From positions 186,001-250,000 of the forward strand of contig JAIUPL010000002.1 of NCBI GenBank assembly GCA_020160935.1: DNA of 64,000 nucleotides, written 5' to 3'. This DNA is from Bacteroidota bacterium. Its GTDB lineage: Bacteria > Bacteroidota > Bacteroidia > Chitinophagales > Saprospiraceae. Below, in pieces: positions 23,990-32,305 of this stretch (positions are counted from its first letter, which is position 1; every line of letters begins with the position of its first letter). A program made the translations under genes and the position numbers. The notes under the pieces are model-generated. The model saw only the letters and a list, made by a program, of their open reading frames with translations, was not told the DNA's origin and made no database searches.

Positions 23990-26007
23990 AACATCCTCTG
24001 GTCCATACTTTCCAGTTTCACCCCCATTTGCTGGGCGCGCTGGTAATCCTGCTGGGCGGCGGCTTTATTGCCCGATTGCGCATAGGCGCGGGCACGCTCC
24101 AGATACGCCACTGCGATATTAGGATTCAATTGGATGGCTTTGGTGAGCGCCTGAATAGCCTCCTGGTTTTTGTTCATACTGCGCTGAATCATACCGCTTT
24201 CATACCATACATTGGCATTAAAAGGGTCGAGTTTCAGGTAAGCATCATAATCGACCAGGGCCTTGTCGTATTGCTGGGTAGAATAGTAAGCGATTGAGCG
24301 GTTGAAATACCCATTTTTGTTTTTCGGGTCAATTCGAATGCCCTCCGTCAGGTCGGCAATGGCTTGCTGGAACTGACCTGCTGCCCCTTGCGCCGCTCCG
24401 CGGTTGATCAATACCTCCGCACGTGTACCTTCTTTCATCCGGGCGCCATTGAGTGCATTGGTGTAGTCTTTCATGGCATTGGCCATTAATTCAGGTGTTT
24501 GCGCTTTGTATTTACCCGACATAGCCATATCGAAGTAGGTTTTTCCGCGGCTGTTGAGCAATTCGCCACTGGTGGGTTCGATGATAACACCCTGGTTGTA
24601 GTCCTTGATAGCGGATTCAAAATCACCCTTTTCGCGGAAATATTGTCCGCGGTTCCAGTAGGGGAGCGAATTGCTCTTGCCTTCCAGGGAGATCACATGC
24701 GTCCACAGCGTGGCGCCATTTTCCCAGACAGCGATCTGGCGAACCGTCCAGACGCCACATACAAGAACAAGCACACCCAACAAGCCGTTCAGCAGCCCGC
24801 GTTTGGATGCGTCGGCATAATTTTCCTGAAAATACCAGGCTGCAATGGCGAAGAACCCGAAATAGGGTACATATGTGAAACGATCTGCCAGGAAGCCTTG
24901 CCCGGCGCCCAGCACCTGCAACAGGAACATCACATTGAAAAAGAAAAACAGCACACCGAATACCCACACCCGTTTGTCGGCCTTCCAAAGGCGCCAAACG
25001 CCGTACCACACCGCCGCAAAGAGAATAGGCGACAGGTACACCCAGATCGGCAGCGGCTTGGGATAGGGGTACAGCGGCGACATGGGCCAGGGCAAGAAAA
25101 GTTTGTAGAGGTACACGCAAAACGAGTAGGCGCCGATGCACAAACGATCCAGGAAATTGAAATTTGTAATATCGTCGTTGGTAGAACCCTGTTGTTTCAG
25201 GGTGTACAGGTTCATCGAACCAATGATGAGCGAAATGATCCAGAACGGCGTTTTTTCCAAAATCAATTTGAATCCGATCGGGCGGCGGTACCAGTAGTCG
25301 AGTGCCAGCATCGACAGCGGCAAAGTGACAGCCTGCACCTTGGAAAAACCCGACAACAGCGCCAGGATCATCATGCCGATGTAAAGCCCCATACGTGGCT
25401 GGCCGGTGCCTTCGCGCTTCACCCATCGGTCGTACAGGGCCAGTGCCGCAAAGAAAAATATAGCAAACAACACGTCTTTGCGCTCGGTTGCCCAGGCCAC
25501 CGATTCTACCCGCATAGGGTGAATGCCGAAAAGAAGGCCGCCAACCAGTACGCCCCAATTGCCAAATCCCATTCGAAACAACAGCAGCATCACCAGCCAC
25601 ACAGTGCCGAGGTGCAGCAGCAGGTTGGTGGTGTGTATCAGGCGCGGACTGATTTGATTGCCCGCCAGCGATTTTTCCACGGCAAAAGAGAGGATCGGCA
25701 GCGGATTGTAGTTGCCGATAACGTTGCCGGTGTTGACATCAAAGATGTTTTTCACCGTTTCCCCCCAGGTAATGCCCTGGCCTACCCGCTCGATGTTCGG
25801 GTTTTCAGTTATATTCGGGTCGTCGTCCCAGTTGACTAATTTGTTCGACAACGAAGGCCAGTAGCAAGCAGCCGTAATGGCCAGTACGATAAACCCGAAG
25901 GTGTACCAACTGCGGTTGCTCGATTCATCGGCTGCTTTTTTGGGTGTGGCAGCAGGGCGCTGTGCAGGTTTTTGGGTTGTTCTGGCAGGTGTGTGTTTTT
26001 TCGCCAT
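23980..26007 (-). CDS. TMTC-like membrane protein with C-terminal TPR repeats
   Basis: The product has 675 residues. After a basic Ala/Pro-rich start (residues 1-30) comes a first membrane helix, then NWDDDPNITENPN, the acidic motif of PMT-like (GT-C fold) glycosyltransferases. About ten further membrane helices (to about 390) follow, with FGIHPMRVESVAWATERKD, a TMTC hallmark. Then come at least six TPR units (YWNRGQYFREKGDFESAI, EVLINRGAAQGAAGQFQQAI, GYFNRSIAYYSTQQYDKAL, AVAYLERARAYAQSGNKAAA). Known TMTC proteins transfer mannose to exported proteins; the substrate here is unknown. The promoter box is at 26033-26040. The stop lies in inverted repeat 9. Confidence 0.87.
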   Translation of the reverse strand: MAKKHTPARTTQKPAQRPAATPKKAADESSNRSWYTFGFIVLAITAACYWPSLSNKLVNWDDDPNITENPNIERVGQGITWGETVKNIFDVNTGNVIGNYNPLPILSFAVEKSLAGNQISPRLIHTTNLLLHLGTVWLVMLLLFRMGFGNWGVLVGGLLFGIHPMRVESVAWATERKDVLFAIFFFAALALYDRWVKREGTGQPRMGLYIGMMILALLSGFSKVQAVTLPLSMLALDYWYRRPIGFKLILEKTPFWIISLIIGSMNLYTLKQQGSTNDDITNFNFLDRLCIGAYSFCVYLYKLFLPWPMSPLYPYPKPLPIWVYLSPILFAAVWYGVWRLWKADKRVWVFGVLFFFFNVMFLLQVLGAGQGFLADRFTYVPYFGFFAIAAWYFQENYADASKRGLLNGLLGVLVLVCGVWTVRQIAVWENGATLWTHVISLEGKSNSLPYWNRGQYFREKGDFESAIKDYNQGVIIEPTSGELLNSRGKTYFDMAMSGKYKAQTPELMANAMKDYTNALNGARMKEGTRAEVLINRGAAQGAAGQFQQAIADLTEGIRIDPKNKNGYFNRSIAYYSTQQYDKALVDYDAYLKLDPFNANVWYESGMIQRSMNKNQEAIQALTKAIQLNPNIAVAYLERARAYAQSGNKAAAQQDYQRAQQMGVKLESMDQRMLEK

Positions 26008-26032
26008 GGTGGATTGGATTGCGGTGTGGGGG

Positions 26033-26040
26033 CAAAAGTA
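26033..26040 (-). promoter_or_regulatory. Bacteroidota -7 box (TACTTTTG) for the TMTC-like gene
   Basis: The minus strand reads TACTTTTGCC, a full TAnnTTTG match 25 bases before the ATG at 26007. Inverted repeat 10 begins 5 bases upstream of it, so the -33 region is inside the repeat arm. Confidence 0.55.
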
Positions 26041-26045
26041 GTAAA

Positions 26046-26187
26046 CAGTCCTGAGTCCTGAGTCGTAAGTCCTGAGTCCTGAGTCCGTAGAGTCCACCTG
26101 ATTAAACTTGGCTTCCGTAAAAAGAATACCCAGGGTAATCAGGTGGACTCTACGGACTCAGGACTCAGGACTTACGACTCAGGACTG
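26046..26187. repeat. Long inverted repeat 10 (GTCCTGA heptamer arms)
   Basis: This is the same family as element 8. The left arm 26046-26104 has one more GTCCTGA unit than the right arm 26136-26187. Hinges: CGTAGAGT (26086-26093) and ACTCTACG (26147-26154). The unique inner stem is CCACCTGATTA; the loop is about 31 bases. It lies between two minus-strand genes: it holds the stop codon of hemD and the upstream promoter region of the TMTC-like gene. Confidence 0.96.
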
Positions 26188-26839
26188 TTACAGCCAGTCC
26201 CCGCTCGTTCGCTTCCTCCGCCACATGCACTTCCGCTATGCCCAGTTGTTGCAGGGCAGCGGCCGTGGTGGCACCGATGGCCACTACTTTTTGATGTAGG
26301 AGTAGGTCATGTTGGGTAAAATAAGTTCGGGCATTCATAGGGCTCGTAAAAACGAGCACATCATCCTCTTGAAGCACAACATCGTCAACAGGTTGATTGT
26401 CATATACTTCGAGATGCAGAATGGAGAAACGTTCGCTTAATTGTGCAGCGACACTTTGCATGGAATGCCGCGCTGCCGGAAACAGTACACTGCAAGGTGC
26501 CACCTGTGCAGCAAAGGCGGCAGTGCTGGATACCGGGTCGCCAGTGCCTGTAAAATCGACCTGCGGCACGAATCCGGAAAGGGCCTCGGCAGTGGCCGCG
26601 CCCAAAGCCGCCCATTTGACCTGCGGAATGGAAATATTGGCGGCAGCGATTTGTTGGAAAAAGAAACGAACCGCATGCTGGCTGGCAAAAAAAATCCATT
26701 CGCACGCAGGCACTTCATAGAATGGCAGCGGTGTGAGGCGCACCAGCGATCGAGCGCTTACCTGCCAGCCGTTTTCCTGCAGGTGTCGGGAAAATTCGGA
26801 TTCGGGCGTTTGGGCGCGGGAGATAAATGCGGTTGGCAT
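26165..26839 (-). CDS. hemD: Uroporphyrinogen-III synthase
   Basis: HemD closes and isomerises hydroxymethylbilane to uroporphyrinogen III in heme synthesis. The 224-residue product has the weakly conserved but recognisable family pattern: N-terminal FISRAQ, EWIFFASQHAVRFFF (the [I/V]-F-T-S-x-N-A-V-like stretch), KWAALGAATAEAL, then DDVLVFTSPMNARTYF and VVAIGATTAAALQQLGI in the second half. The fold is two Rossmann-like lobes. The final residues (Thr-Val-Leu-Ser-Arg-Lys-Ser) and the stop codon are all encoded by the GTCCTGA arm of inverted repeat 10, so the natural C-terminus has probably been replaced or extended. Confidence 0.85.
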   Translation of the reverse strand: MPTAFISRAQTPESEFSRHLQENGWQVSARSLVRLTPLPFYEVPACEWIFFASQHAVRFFFQQIAAANISIPQVKWAALGAATAEALSGFVPQVDFTGTGDPVSSTAAFAAQVAPCSVLFPAARHSMQSVAAQLSERFSILHLEVYDNQPVDDVVLQEDDVLVFTSPMNARTYFTQHDLLLHQKVVAIGATTAAALQQLGIAEVHVAEEANERGLAVTVLSRKS

Positions 26840-27251
26840 GGGGCGAAGGTACGCCTGCTGCCCGAAACGTGGGATAGGTATGTCAGGGAGGAGATGGCGT
26901 TCGGCTTCACCTCACGCTTCTAAGTGGGATGGAGATCGTTTGGATCAAGCGGATGAAATGGATTTTTGTGGCCTGTGGGCACTTGTTCCCTTTTCAGTTA
27001 TACATGGTAGGGATTGGTTCGTGCCCGAAAATGTTGCATTCACACATTCCTTATTATCAACTCGAAAACCATTCTTATTTTTCCAATTGTACCTTATTAT
27101 TGGGTTGGGCGCCAATACCACCACCTGACTAACGCTTGGCTTAACTCGCAACTTTAGCCCTTGTCAAGGTTTTTATCAACAGCAACAATAGACAGGGTGC
27201 AATATGCTGATAGTCAATTTCTTATATAAACCTTTCCAAATCAAACGAATC
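26840..27251. other. Intergenic stretch without recognised gene
   Basis: About 410 bases between the hemD start and a T9SS cargo gene. Short plus-strand frames (for example 26929-27132) have no recognisable sequence. A near-consensus box (TACCTTCG on the minus strand at 26844-26851) could be the hemD promoter. I see no RNA gene or repeat. Confidence 0.5.
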
Positions 27252-28937
27252 ATGAAAAATCTGTACTTGTTGCTTTGTTTATTGCCTGCGCTGAGCGCGC
27301 CGGGGCAGGCGCCCGTTTCCGAAACCATTCATGTCAATTCCATCGAAGCCAAGGTGTGGAGCAATGGCGCGTTTTTCGGATACAACAACGAACGGAGTTT
27401 TAAAATACCGGTTTCGGAGGAGGAGGATAGTGTGAAGGTTGCAGTATTCCGTAGTGTCGTACCGTGGATGGGCGGGTATGACGATTTTGGAAATTTAAAA
27501 ATAGCCTGTGCTTCACCTACTGGTATTACAACAGATTTCCTTCCGGGAATTATGTGGCACAACGAGTTCAATCAAATTTGGAGGGTTACCAAAGAGCAAA
27601 TCATTGGGCATATTCAGGATTGGCAAGACAACGGAATAATTGACAATCCCATACCCGCCATTATCAATTGGCCAGGAATGCTAATGTTACACTCCTATCC
27701 TTCTGATACAACATTTGTAAATACCAAAGTTGCACCATTTTATGACAGTAACTTTAATAATGTATATGAGCCTTTACTCGGAGATTTTCCGCATCCTGAC
27801 ATTTTAGGTGTGCAAGGTGTAATACGCATACCAGATGAAATGCTCTTTTTCGCCTTCCATGATTACACTGATTCTACTCACCCATATTCTCATAGTAAAA
27901 AAATGGGTATGCAAATTTTTTGTACAGTTTGGGCTTATTCTTGTCCGGAGGATGATTTCTTTAACAATAGCATTTTTGTTAATTGGGAATGCTGGAATAG
28001 AATGCAAGACCCTATAGACTCCTTGCATATCGGCTTTCTTATGAATATTGAATTGGGCAATAGCAACGACAACTTTATTGGCAGTATACCGGAACAACAT
28101 ATCTTTTATACATATAATGGAGATTCGATTGATGAGAACGGGTTTGAAGAAAATACTCCATTAGTAAGTGTATTTACCTTTAATGCTTATGCCGGCACAG
28201 AGCCTAACATTGATATTGCTATGGAATATTTTATGCCAATCAATTCAGGAAACAACGTGCCTGCAGGTAGCGGCTACCCGCAGTCTCCTCAAGGTTTTTA
28301 CAATTATCTGACTGGTCACTGGAGCAATGGTACGCCTTTAAGAGAAGGAGGCAATGGTTTCCATCCTAATGAGAACCTTCCGGCAGTACGCTGTGTATAC
28401 CCTGATAATCCGACCGTTACAACCGGTTGGTCTGAACCTGCCGCGGGCAATAATCCCGGACAAAGGATGGCTTTGGTATCGGTTCCTACTTCGAGGATGA
28501 ACCCCAATACTCGTACGTTCAGAACTTTTTGTTATTCATGGTTAAGGCAAAATGATGCCTTAAATCCGTTATCCACAGCGATAGACGTTATCCAGCAAAA
28601 ATCAAACTACCTGTCAGACCTTTGGACGAGTTGGGATAGTGGATTAGAATATCCAGACTGTTTTGTTGCTAGCAGCGCACCTTCTGTTTTTCAGAATGAA
28701 GAGGAGATAAAAATTTGGCCCAATCCAAGTACAAGTATTCTGCAGGTTTCGTCTCCAGATTTGATAATGAAGAAAATTGTTCTTCTGGATGTTTCTGGAA
28801 AAACTTGCTATGAACAATCCAATGCCAACAACTCTCAATATATACTCCATCTCTCCCTCCCTCCAGGCCTGTACTTTCTAACCATCGATTTAGAAAACAA
28901 TACCCGTATCGTTCGGAAAATAATCATAACCCCCTGA
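27252..28937 (+). CDS. Secreted protein with type A T9SS sorting domain
   Basis: From the ATG at 27252 the product has 561 residues: a signal peptide (NLYLLLCLLPALSAPGQ), a long beta-rich region of unknown fold with many Trp, Asp and Asn (WSNGAFFGYNN, FFAFHDYTDSTHPYSHSKKMG), and a C-terminal type A T9SS domain of about 75 residues (IKIWPNPSTSILQVSS, LLDVSGKTCYEQ, LPPGLYFLTID). It is exported by the type IX system and probably anchored on the surface. The body of the gene (about 27500-28300) is visibly more AT-rich than both its ends and its neighbours. Confidence 0.85.
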   Translation: MKNLYLLLCLLPALSAPGQAPVSETIHVNSIEAKVWSNGAFFGYNNERSFKIPVSEEEDSVKVAVFRSVVPWMGGYDDFGNLKIACASPTGITTDFLPGIMWHNEFNQIWRVTKEQIIGHIQDWQDNGIIDNPIPAIINWPGMLMLHSYPSDTTFVNTKVAPFYDSNFNNVYEPLLGDFPHPDILGVQGVIRIPDEMLFFAFHDYTDSTHPYSHSKKMGMQIFCTVWAYSCPEDDFFNNSIFVNWECWNRMQDPIDSLHIGFLMNIELGNSNDNFIGSIPEQHIFYTYNGDSIDENGFEENTPLVSVFTFNAYAGTEPNIDIAMEYFMPINSGNNVPAGSGYPQSPQGFYNYLTGHWSNGTPLREGGNGFHPNENLPAVRCVYPDNPTVTTGWSEPAAGNNPGQRMALVSVPTSRMNPNTRTFRTFCYSWLRQNDALNPLSTAIDVIQQKSNYLSDLWTSWDSGLEYPDCFVASSAPSVFQNEEEIKIWPNPSTSILQVSSPDLIMKKIVLLDVSGKTCYEQSNANNSQYILHLSLPPGLYFLTIDLENNTRIVRKIIITP

Positions 28938-29050
28938 CAAACAGCATTGGACACTCCACGCACTCCATCCGTCCAAAAATTTTCCCTACAAACCCAAAAT
29001 CCACAAACTGTACTATCTTGGCCCCCTGAAACCAATTATTAGCGAACAAT

Positions 29051-30532
29051 ATGAATCTTTTTGCAAAGAAATCTTTGAAAACGCTGCTGAGCGAAGCATC
29101 GGAAGAAGGACAAGGCACCCTGCGCCGCCACCTTGGCGCCGGCAACCTCATCCTGCTGGGTATTGGCGCCATCATCGGCGCCGGTCTGTTTGTACGTACC
29201 GCTGCTGCTGCTGCCGAACATGCCGGCCCGGGCGTTACCTATAGTTTTATTATCGGCGCCATCGGCTGTGCATTTGCAGGGCTGTGCTATGCCGAATTTG
29301 CTTCCATGATTCCAATTTCGGGCAGTGCATACACTTATTCGTATGCTACCATGGGCGAATTTATCGCCTGGATTATCGGCTGGGACCTCGTGCTGGAATA
29401 CGCCCTCGGCGCCGCCACCGTATCCATCGCCTGGTCGGAATACCTGAACAAACTTCTCGAACAGTTTCTGGGGCCGGGGTCGGTCATACCCTATCAATGG
29501 TGTCACTCGCCCTTCCAGACCTCGCCCGACGGCGTAGCGGGCATCATGAACCTGCCTGCGCTGCTTATTCTGCTGATTCTGACGCTCATCCTGATTCGGG
29601 GCATTCAGGAATCGGCTACCGTCAATGGCATTATCGTGGCTGTGAAAGTGGTTATTGTGCTGTTGTTTATTGCACTGGGCTGGTCGTTTATCAACCCTGT
29701 GAACCACGACCCGATGATTCCTGCCGTTTCTACCTACACCAATGCGCTGGGCAATACCCATAGTTTTGGCGGCTGGGGCGGTATTCTGGCCGGCGCCGGG
29801 GTGGTGTTTTTCGCTTTCATCGGCTTCGATGCCGTATCGACAGCGTCGCAGGAAACCAAAAACCCGAACCGCGATATGCCGATCGGCATCATGGGTTCGC
29901 TGGCCATTTGCACTGTGCTGTATATCCTGTTCAGTTATGTGCTGACGGGTATGGCCAACTATACCGAATTCCGCACCGAAGGCGCCGAAGCATCCGTTGC
30001 TTACGCCATCAGTACCTATATGACCGGCTACGGGTGGCTGGCCAAACTGGTGACAGTAGCCATCCTGTTCGGCTTCTCGTCGGTAATTCTGGTGATGTTG
30101 CTGGGCCAAAGCCGCGTGTTCTACTCCATGGCCAAAGATGGTCTGGTACCAAAAGTTTTCTCGGAAATCCATCCGCAATACCGCACGCCGTGGAAATCCA
30201 ACTGGCTGTTCCTGGGATTTGTAGGTGTATTTGCCGCATTTGTGCCGGGCAGTATCGTAGGCGATATGACCAGTATCGGCACCTTGTTTGCCTTTGCACT
30301 GGTATCGATCGGTGTAATTGTGATGCGCAAAAGCGATCCCAATGCAGAGCGCCCGTTCAAAACACCGCTGGTACCCATCGTGCCTATCCTGGGCGCACTG
30401 GTATGCGGCGCCATGATTTTTGGCCTGGGCCTCGAAAACTGGGTGCGTCTGATTATCTGGCTGGCCATCGGCCTGGTCGTGTATTTTACCTACAGTCGCT
30501 ATAATAGCAAGGTTCAAAAAGGAGAAAGTTGA
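29051..30532 (+). CDS. Amino acid permease (APC superfamily, cationic amino acid transporter type)
   Basis: The 493-residue product has about 12-13 membrane helices. The first carries GIGAIIGAGLFVRTA (the unwound substrate-binding TM1 of APC transporters), then CYAEFASMIPISGSAYTYSYA in TM3, a long loop (FIGFDAVSTASQETKNPNRDMPIGI) and GQSRVFYSMAKDGLVPK. This pattern is typical of the CAT/YfnA-like branch. It takes up amino acids with protons. It overlaps the next symporter gene by four bases, so they form one operon. Confidence 0.92.
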   Translation: MNLFAKKSLKTLLSEASEEGQGTLRRHLGAGNLILLGIGAIIGAGLFVRTAAAAAEHAGPGVTYSFIIGAIGCAFAGLCYAEFASMIPISGSAYTYSYATMGEFIAWIIGWDLVLEYALGAATVSIAWSEYLNKLLEQFLGPGSVIPYQWCHSPFQTSPDGVAGIMNLPALLILLILTLILIRGIQESATVNGIIVAVKVVIVLLFIALGWSFINPVNHDPMIPAVSTYTNALGNTHSFGGWGGILAGAGVVFFAFIGFDAVSTASQETKNPNRDMPIGIMGSLAICTVLYILFSYVLTGMANYTEFRTEGAEASVAYAISTYMTGYGWLAKLVTVAILFGFSSVILVMLLGQSRVFYSMAKDGLVPKVFSEIHPQYRTPWKSNWLFLGFVGVFAAFVPGSIVGDMTSIGTLFAFALVSIGVIVMRKSDPNAERPFKTPLVPIVPILGALVCGAMIFGLGLENWVRLIIWLAIGLVVYFTYSRYNSKVQKGES

Positions 30533-32172
30533 GCCGTAAGGAATCATGGGGCAGCAGGGCCGGACTGGTGCTGGCTATGGCCGGCAATGCAGTGGGGCTG
30601 GGGAATTTTCTGCGATTCCCGGTACAAGCCGTTCAAAACGGTGGCGGTACCTTCATGATTCCTTATCTCGTTTGTTTCCTGCTGATGGGCGTCCCCCTGC
30701 TCTTTGTAGAATGGAGCATGGGGCGCTTCAGCGGGCAATACGGCGACCACTCGGCGCCATTTATCCTGCAACGCCTGGCGCCCCGCCGGCAGTTCTGGTG
30801 GAAATACGTTGGTGTATTCGGCATTTTTACTAATCTAACCGTTGCAGGTTATTACAGTTATGTGGAAAGTTGGACGCTCTCCTATGTCTGGCATTCCATT
30901 TCCGGCGTTTTTCAGGGCCGAACAGCGGATGAAATTGCCGCTTTTTTCAATAATTATGTCCTTCATCCTGGCGCCGAAGCCCTCCTGTGGTGGCTGCTGT
31001 GCCTGCTGCTCAATGTGTGGGTACTATCGCGCGGACTGAAAAACGGTGTAGAAGCCGTGGCTAAAATTGCCATGCCACTGCTGGTACTTTTTGGACTTTT
31101 CCTGGCATTTAAAGGATTGACCGTGCAGGCGGGCGTCGATGGCGCGCGTTTCAGCAGCGCGGAAGGACTCAATTTTTTATGGACGCCCGCTGTGGGCAGC
31201 ACCATCTGGGACCCTAAAATATGGATTGCCGCCGCCGGGCAAATTTTCTTTACCCTGTCTGTCGGCATGGGCAGTGTGCAATGCTACGCCTCGTACATGG
31301 GTGCGCACGAGGATGTGGCGCTCAATGCCATGAGCGCTGGCTGGATGAACGAATTTGTAGAAGTATGTCTGGGTGCTGCTATCGTAATTCCTATTTCGGT
31401 GGGCTATTTCGGCGTGGACTGGGTGGTGGAAAATACGCGCAATGGTGGGCTGGGGCTCGGTTTTCGCACCCTGCCCTATTTGTTTCAGCAATGGGGCCCT
31501 GCGATGGCGTTGCTGAGTGGCATGTGCTGGTTCGGGTTGTTGTTTTTTGCAGGCATCACTTCCTCATTGGCCATGGGCATGTCCATCATGGGTTTTCTGG
31601 AAGATGAGTTTCAGTTGGATCGCCTGAAAAGCGCCTGCCTGTTTGGCCTGGCGGCCTTTGTACTGGGCTTGCCCACAGTGCTGTTTTTCAGCCACGGCGT
31701 ATTCGATGAATTCGATTACTGGGCGGGCACCGTTTCGCTGGTGGTATTTGCCATGTTCGAAATGATCCTGTTTGCCTGGGTGTTTGGTATGGACAAGGGC
31801 TGGCGCGAAATCACCGCCCATGCCGATATTCAGGTGCCGCTTGTGTTCAAATTCATCATCAAATGGGTGACACCCACGCTGCTGCTGCTGGTATTTGTAG
31901 GCGCTTTTTTCAAACCTGAAAACAACGACTGGCACGCCGTGCTGCAAGGCCAATGGGTGCTCGATGACGGCTCCGTAGTGCATCAAATCCTGAACACCCG
32001 CCTGAAAAAAGCCATGGCTGCCGCTACCGACGCCGAACAATTGCAAACCATGCAGGAACAACTGAACTACGTCAACCTGTCGCGCCTGTTGCTGGCCATT
32101 ACCTTTGCGGGCGTATGGGCCATGGTGTACGTAGCCTATCAAAAACGACTTAAAAAAGAAAAACAGGCATGA
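30529..32172 (+). CDS. Neurotransmitter:sodium symporter family transporter (MetP-like), TTG start
   Basis: The 547-residue product has about 12 membrane helices and starts SRKESWGSRAGLVLAMAG, followed by the sodium/substrate motif NAVGLGNFLRFP in TM1. It begins at a TTG whose last two bases overlap the TGA of the permease. GGAGAAAG directly precedes it, and no ATG would keep the conserved WGSRAGL segment, so the TTG start is well supported. The next gene is a 34-residue MetS-like protein, which suggests a two-part MetPS-type carrier; methionine or alanine are known substrates of that type. Confidence 0.9.
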   Translation: MSRKESWGSRAGLVLAMAGNAVGLGNFLRFPVQAVQNGGGTFMIPYLVCFLLMGVPLLFVEWSMGRFSGQYGDHSAPFILQRLAPRRQFWWKYVGVFGIFTNLTVAGYYSYVESWTLSYVWHSISGVFQGRTADEIAAFFNNYVLHPGAEALLWWLLCLLLNVWVLSRGLKNGVEAVAKIAMPLLVLFGLFLAFKGLTVQAGVDGARFSSAEGLNFLWTPAVGSTIWDPKIWIAAAGQIFFTLSVGMGSVQCYASYMGAHEDVALNAMSAGWMNEFVEVCLGAAIVIPISVGYFGVDWVVENTRNGGLGLGFRTLPYLFQQWGPAMALLSGMCWFGLLFFAGITSSLAMGMSIMGFLEDEFQLDRLKSACLFGLAAFVLGLPTVLFFSHGVFDEFDYWAGTVSLVVFAMFEMILFAWVFGMDKGWREITAHADIQVPLVFKFIIKWVTPTLLLLVFVGAFFKPENNDWHAVLQGQWVLDDGSVVHQILNTRLKKAMAAATDAEQLQTMQEQLNYVNLSRLLLAITFAGVWAMVYVAYQKRLKKEKQA

Positions 32173-32273
32173 ATACCCGGGCTTTCATCATGATGTTAGG
32201 CACCAACCTGATCGTGGCTGGATTCACGGCCTGGTTTTTCTGGAAAATACTGCGCAAACCGCGTGGGAGGTAG
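32169..32273 (+). CDS. MetS-like small subunit of the NSS transporter (34 residues)
   Basis: The short frame MNTRAFIMMLGTNLIVAGFT... ends in WKILRKPRGR. It is one membrane helix with a basic cytoplasmic tail. Its ATG overlaps the symporter's TGA (ATGA), a strong sign of translational coupling. Small single-helix subunits of this kind are known beside NSS transporters (MetS with MetP in Corynebacterium). The assignment rests on length, topology and position, not on a sequence search. Confidence 0.75.
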   Translation: MNTRAFIMMLGTNLIVAGFTAWFFWKILRKPRGR

Positions 32274-32305
32274 ATCCACTTCATTCAAATCCTTATCATT
32301 TTACC

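Noticed and set aside
24499-25839. A 446-codon plus-strand frame opposite the TMTC-like gene
   Set aside because: The minus-strand gene has clear membrane and TPR motifs; this frame is low-complexity antisense.
29039-30547. A 502-codon minus-strand frame opposite the APC permease
   Set aside because: The permease on the other strand has full family motifs; this frame is a Gln/His-rich antisense shadow.
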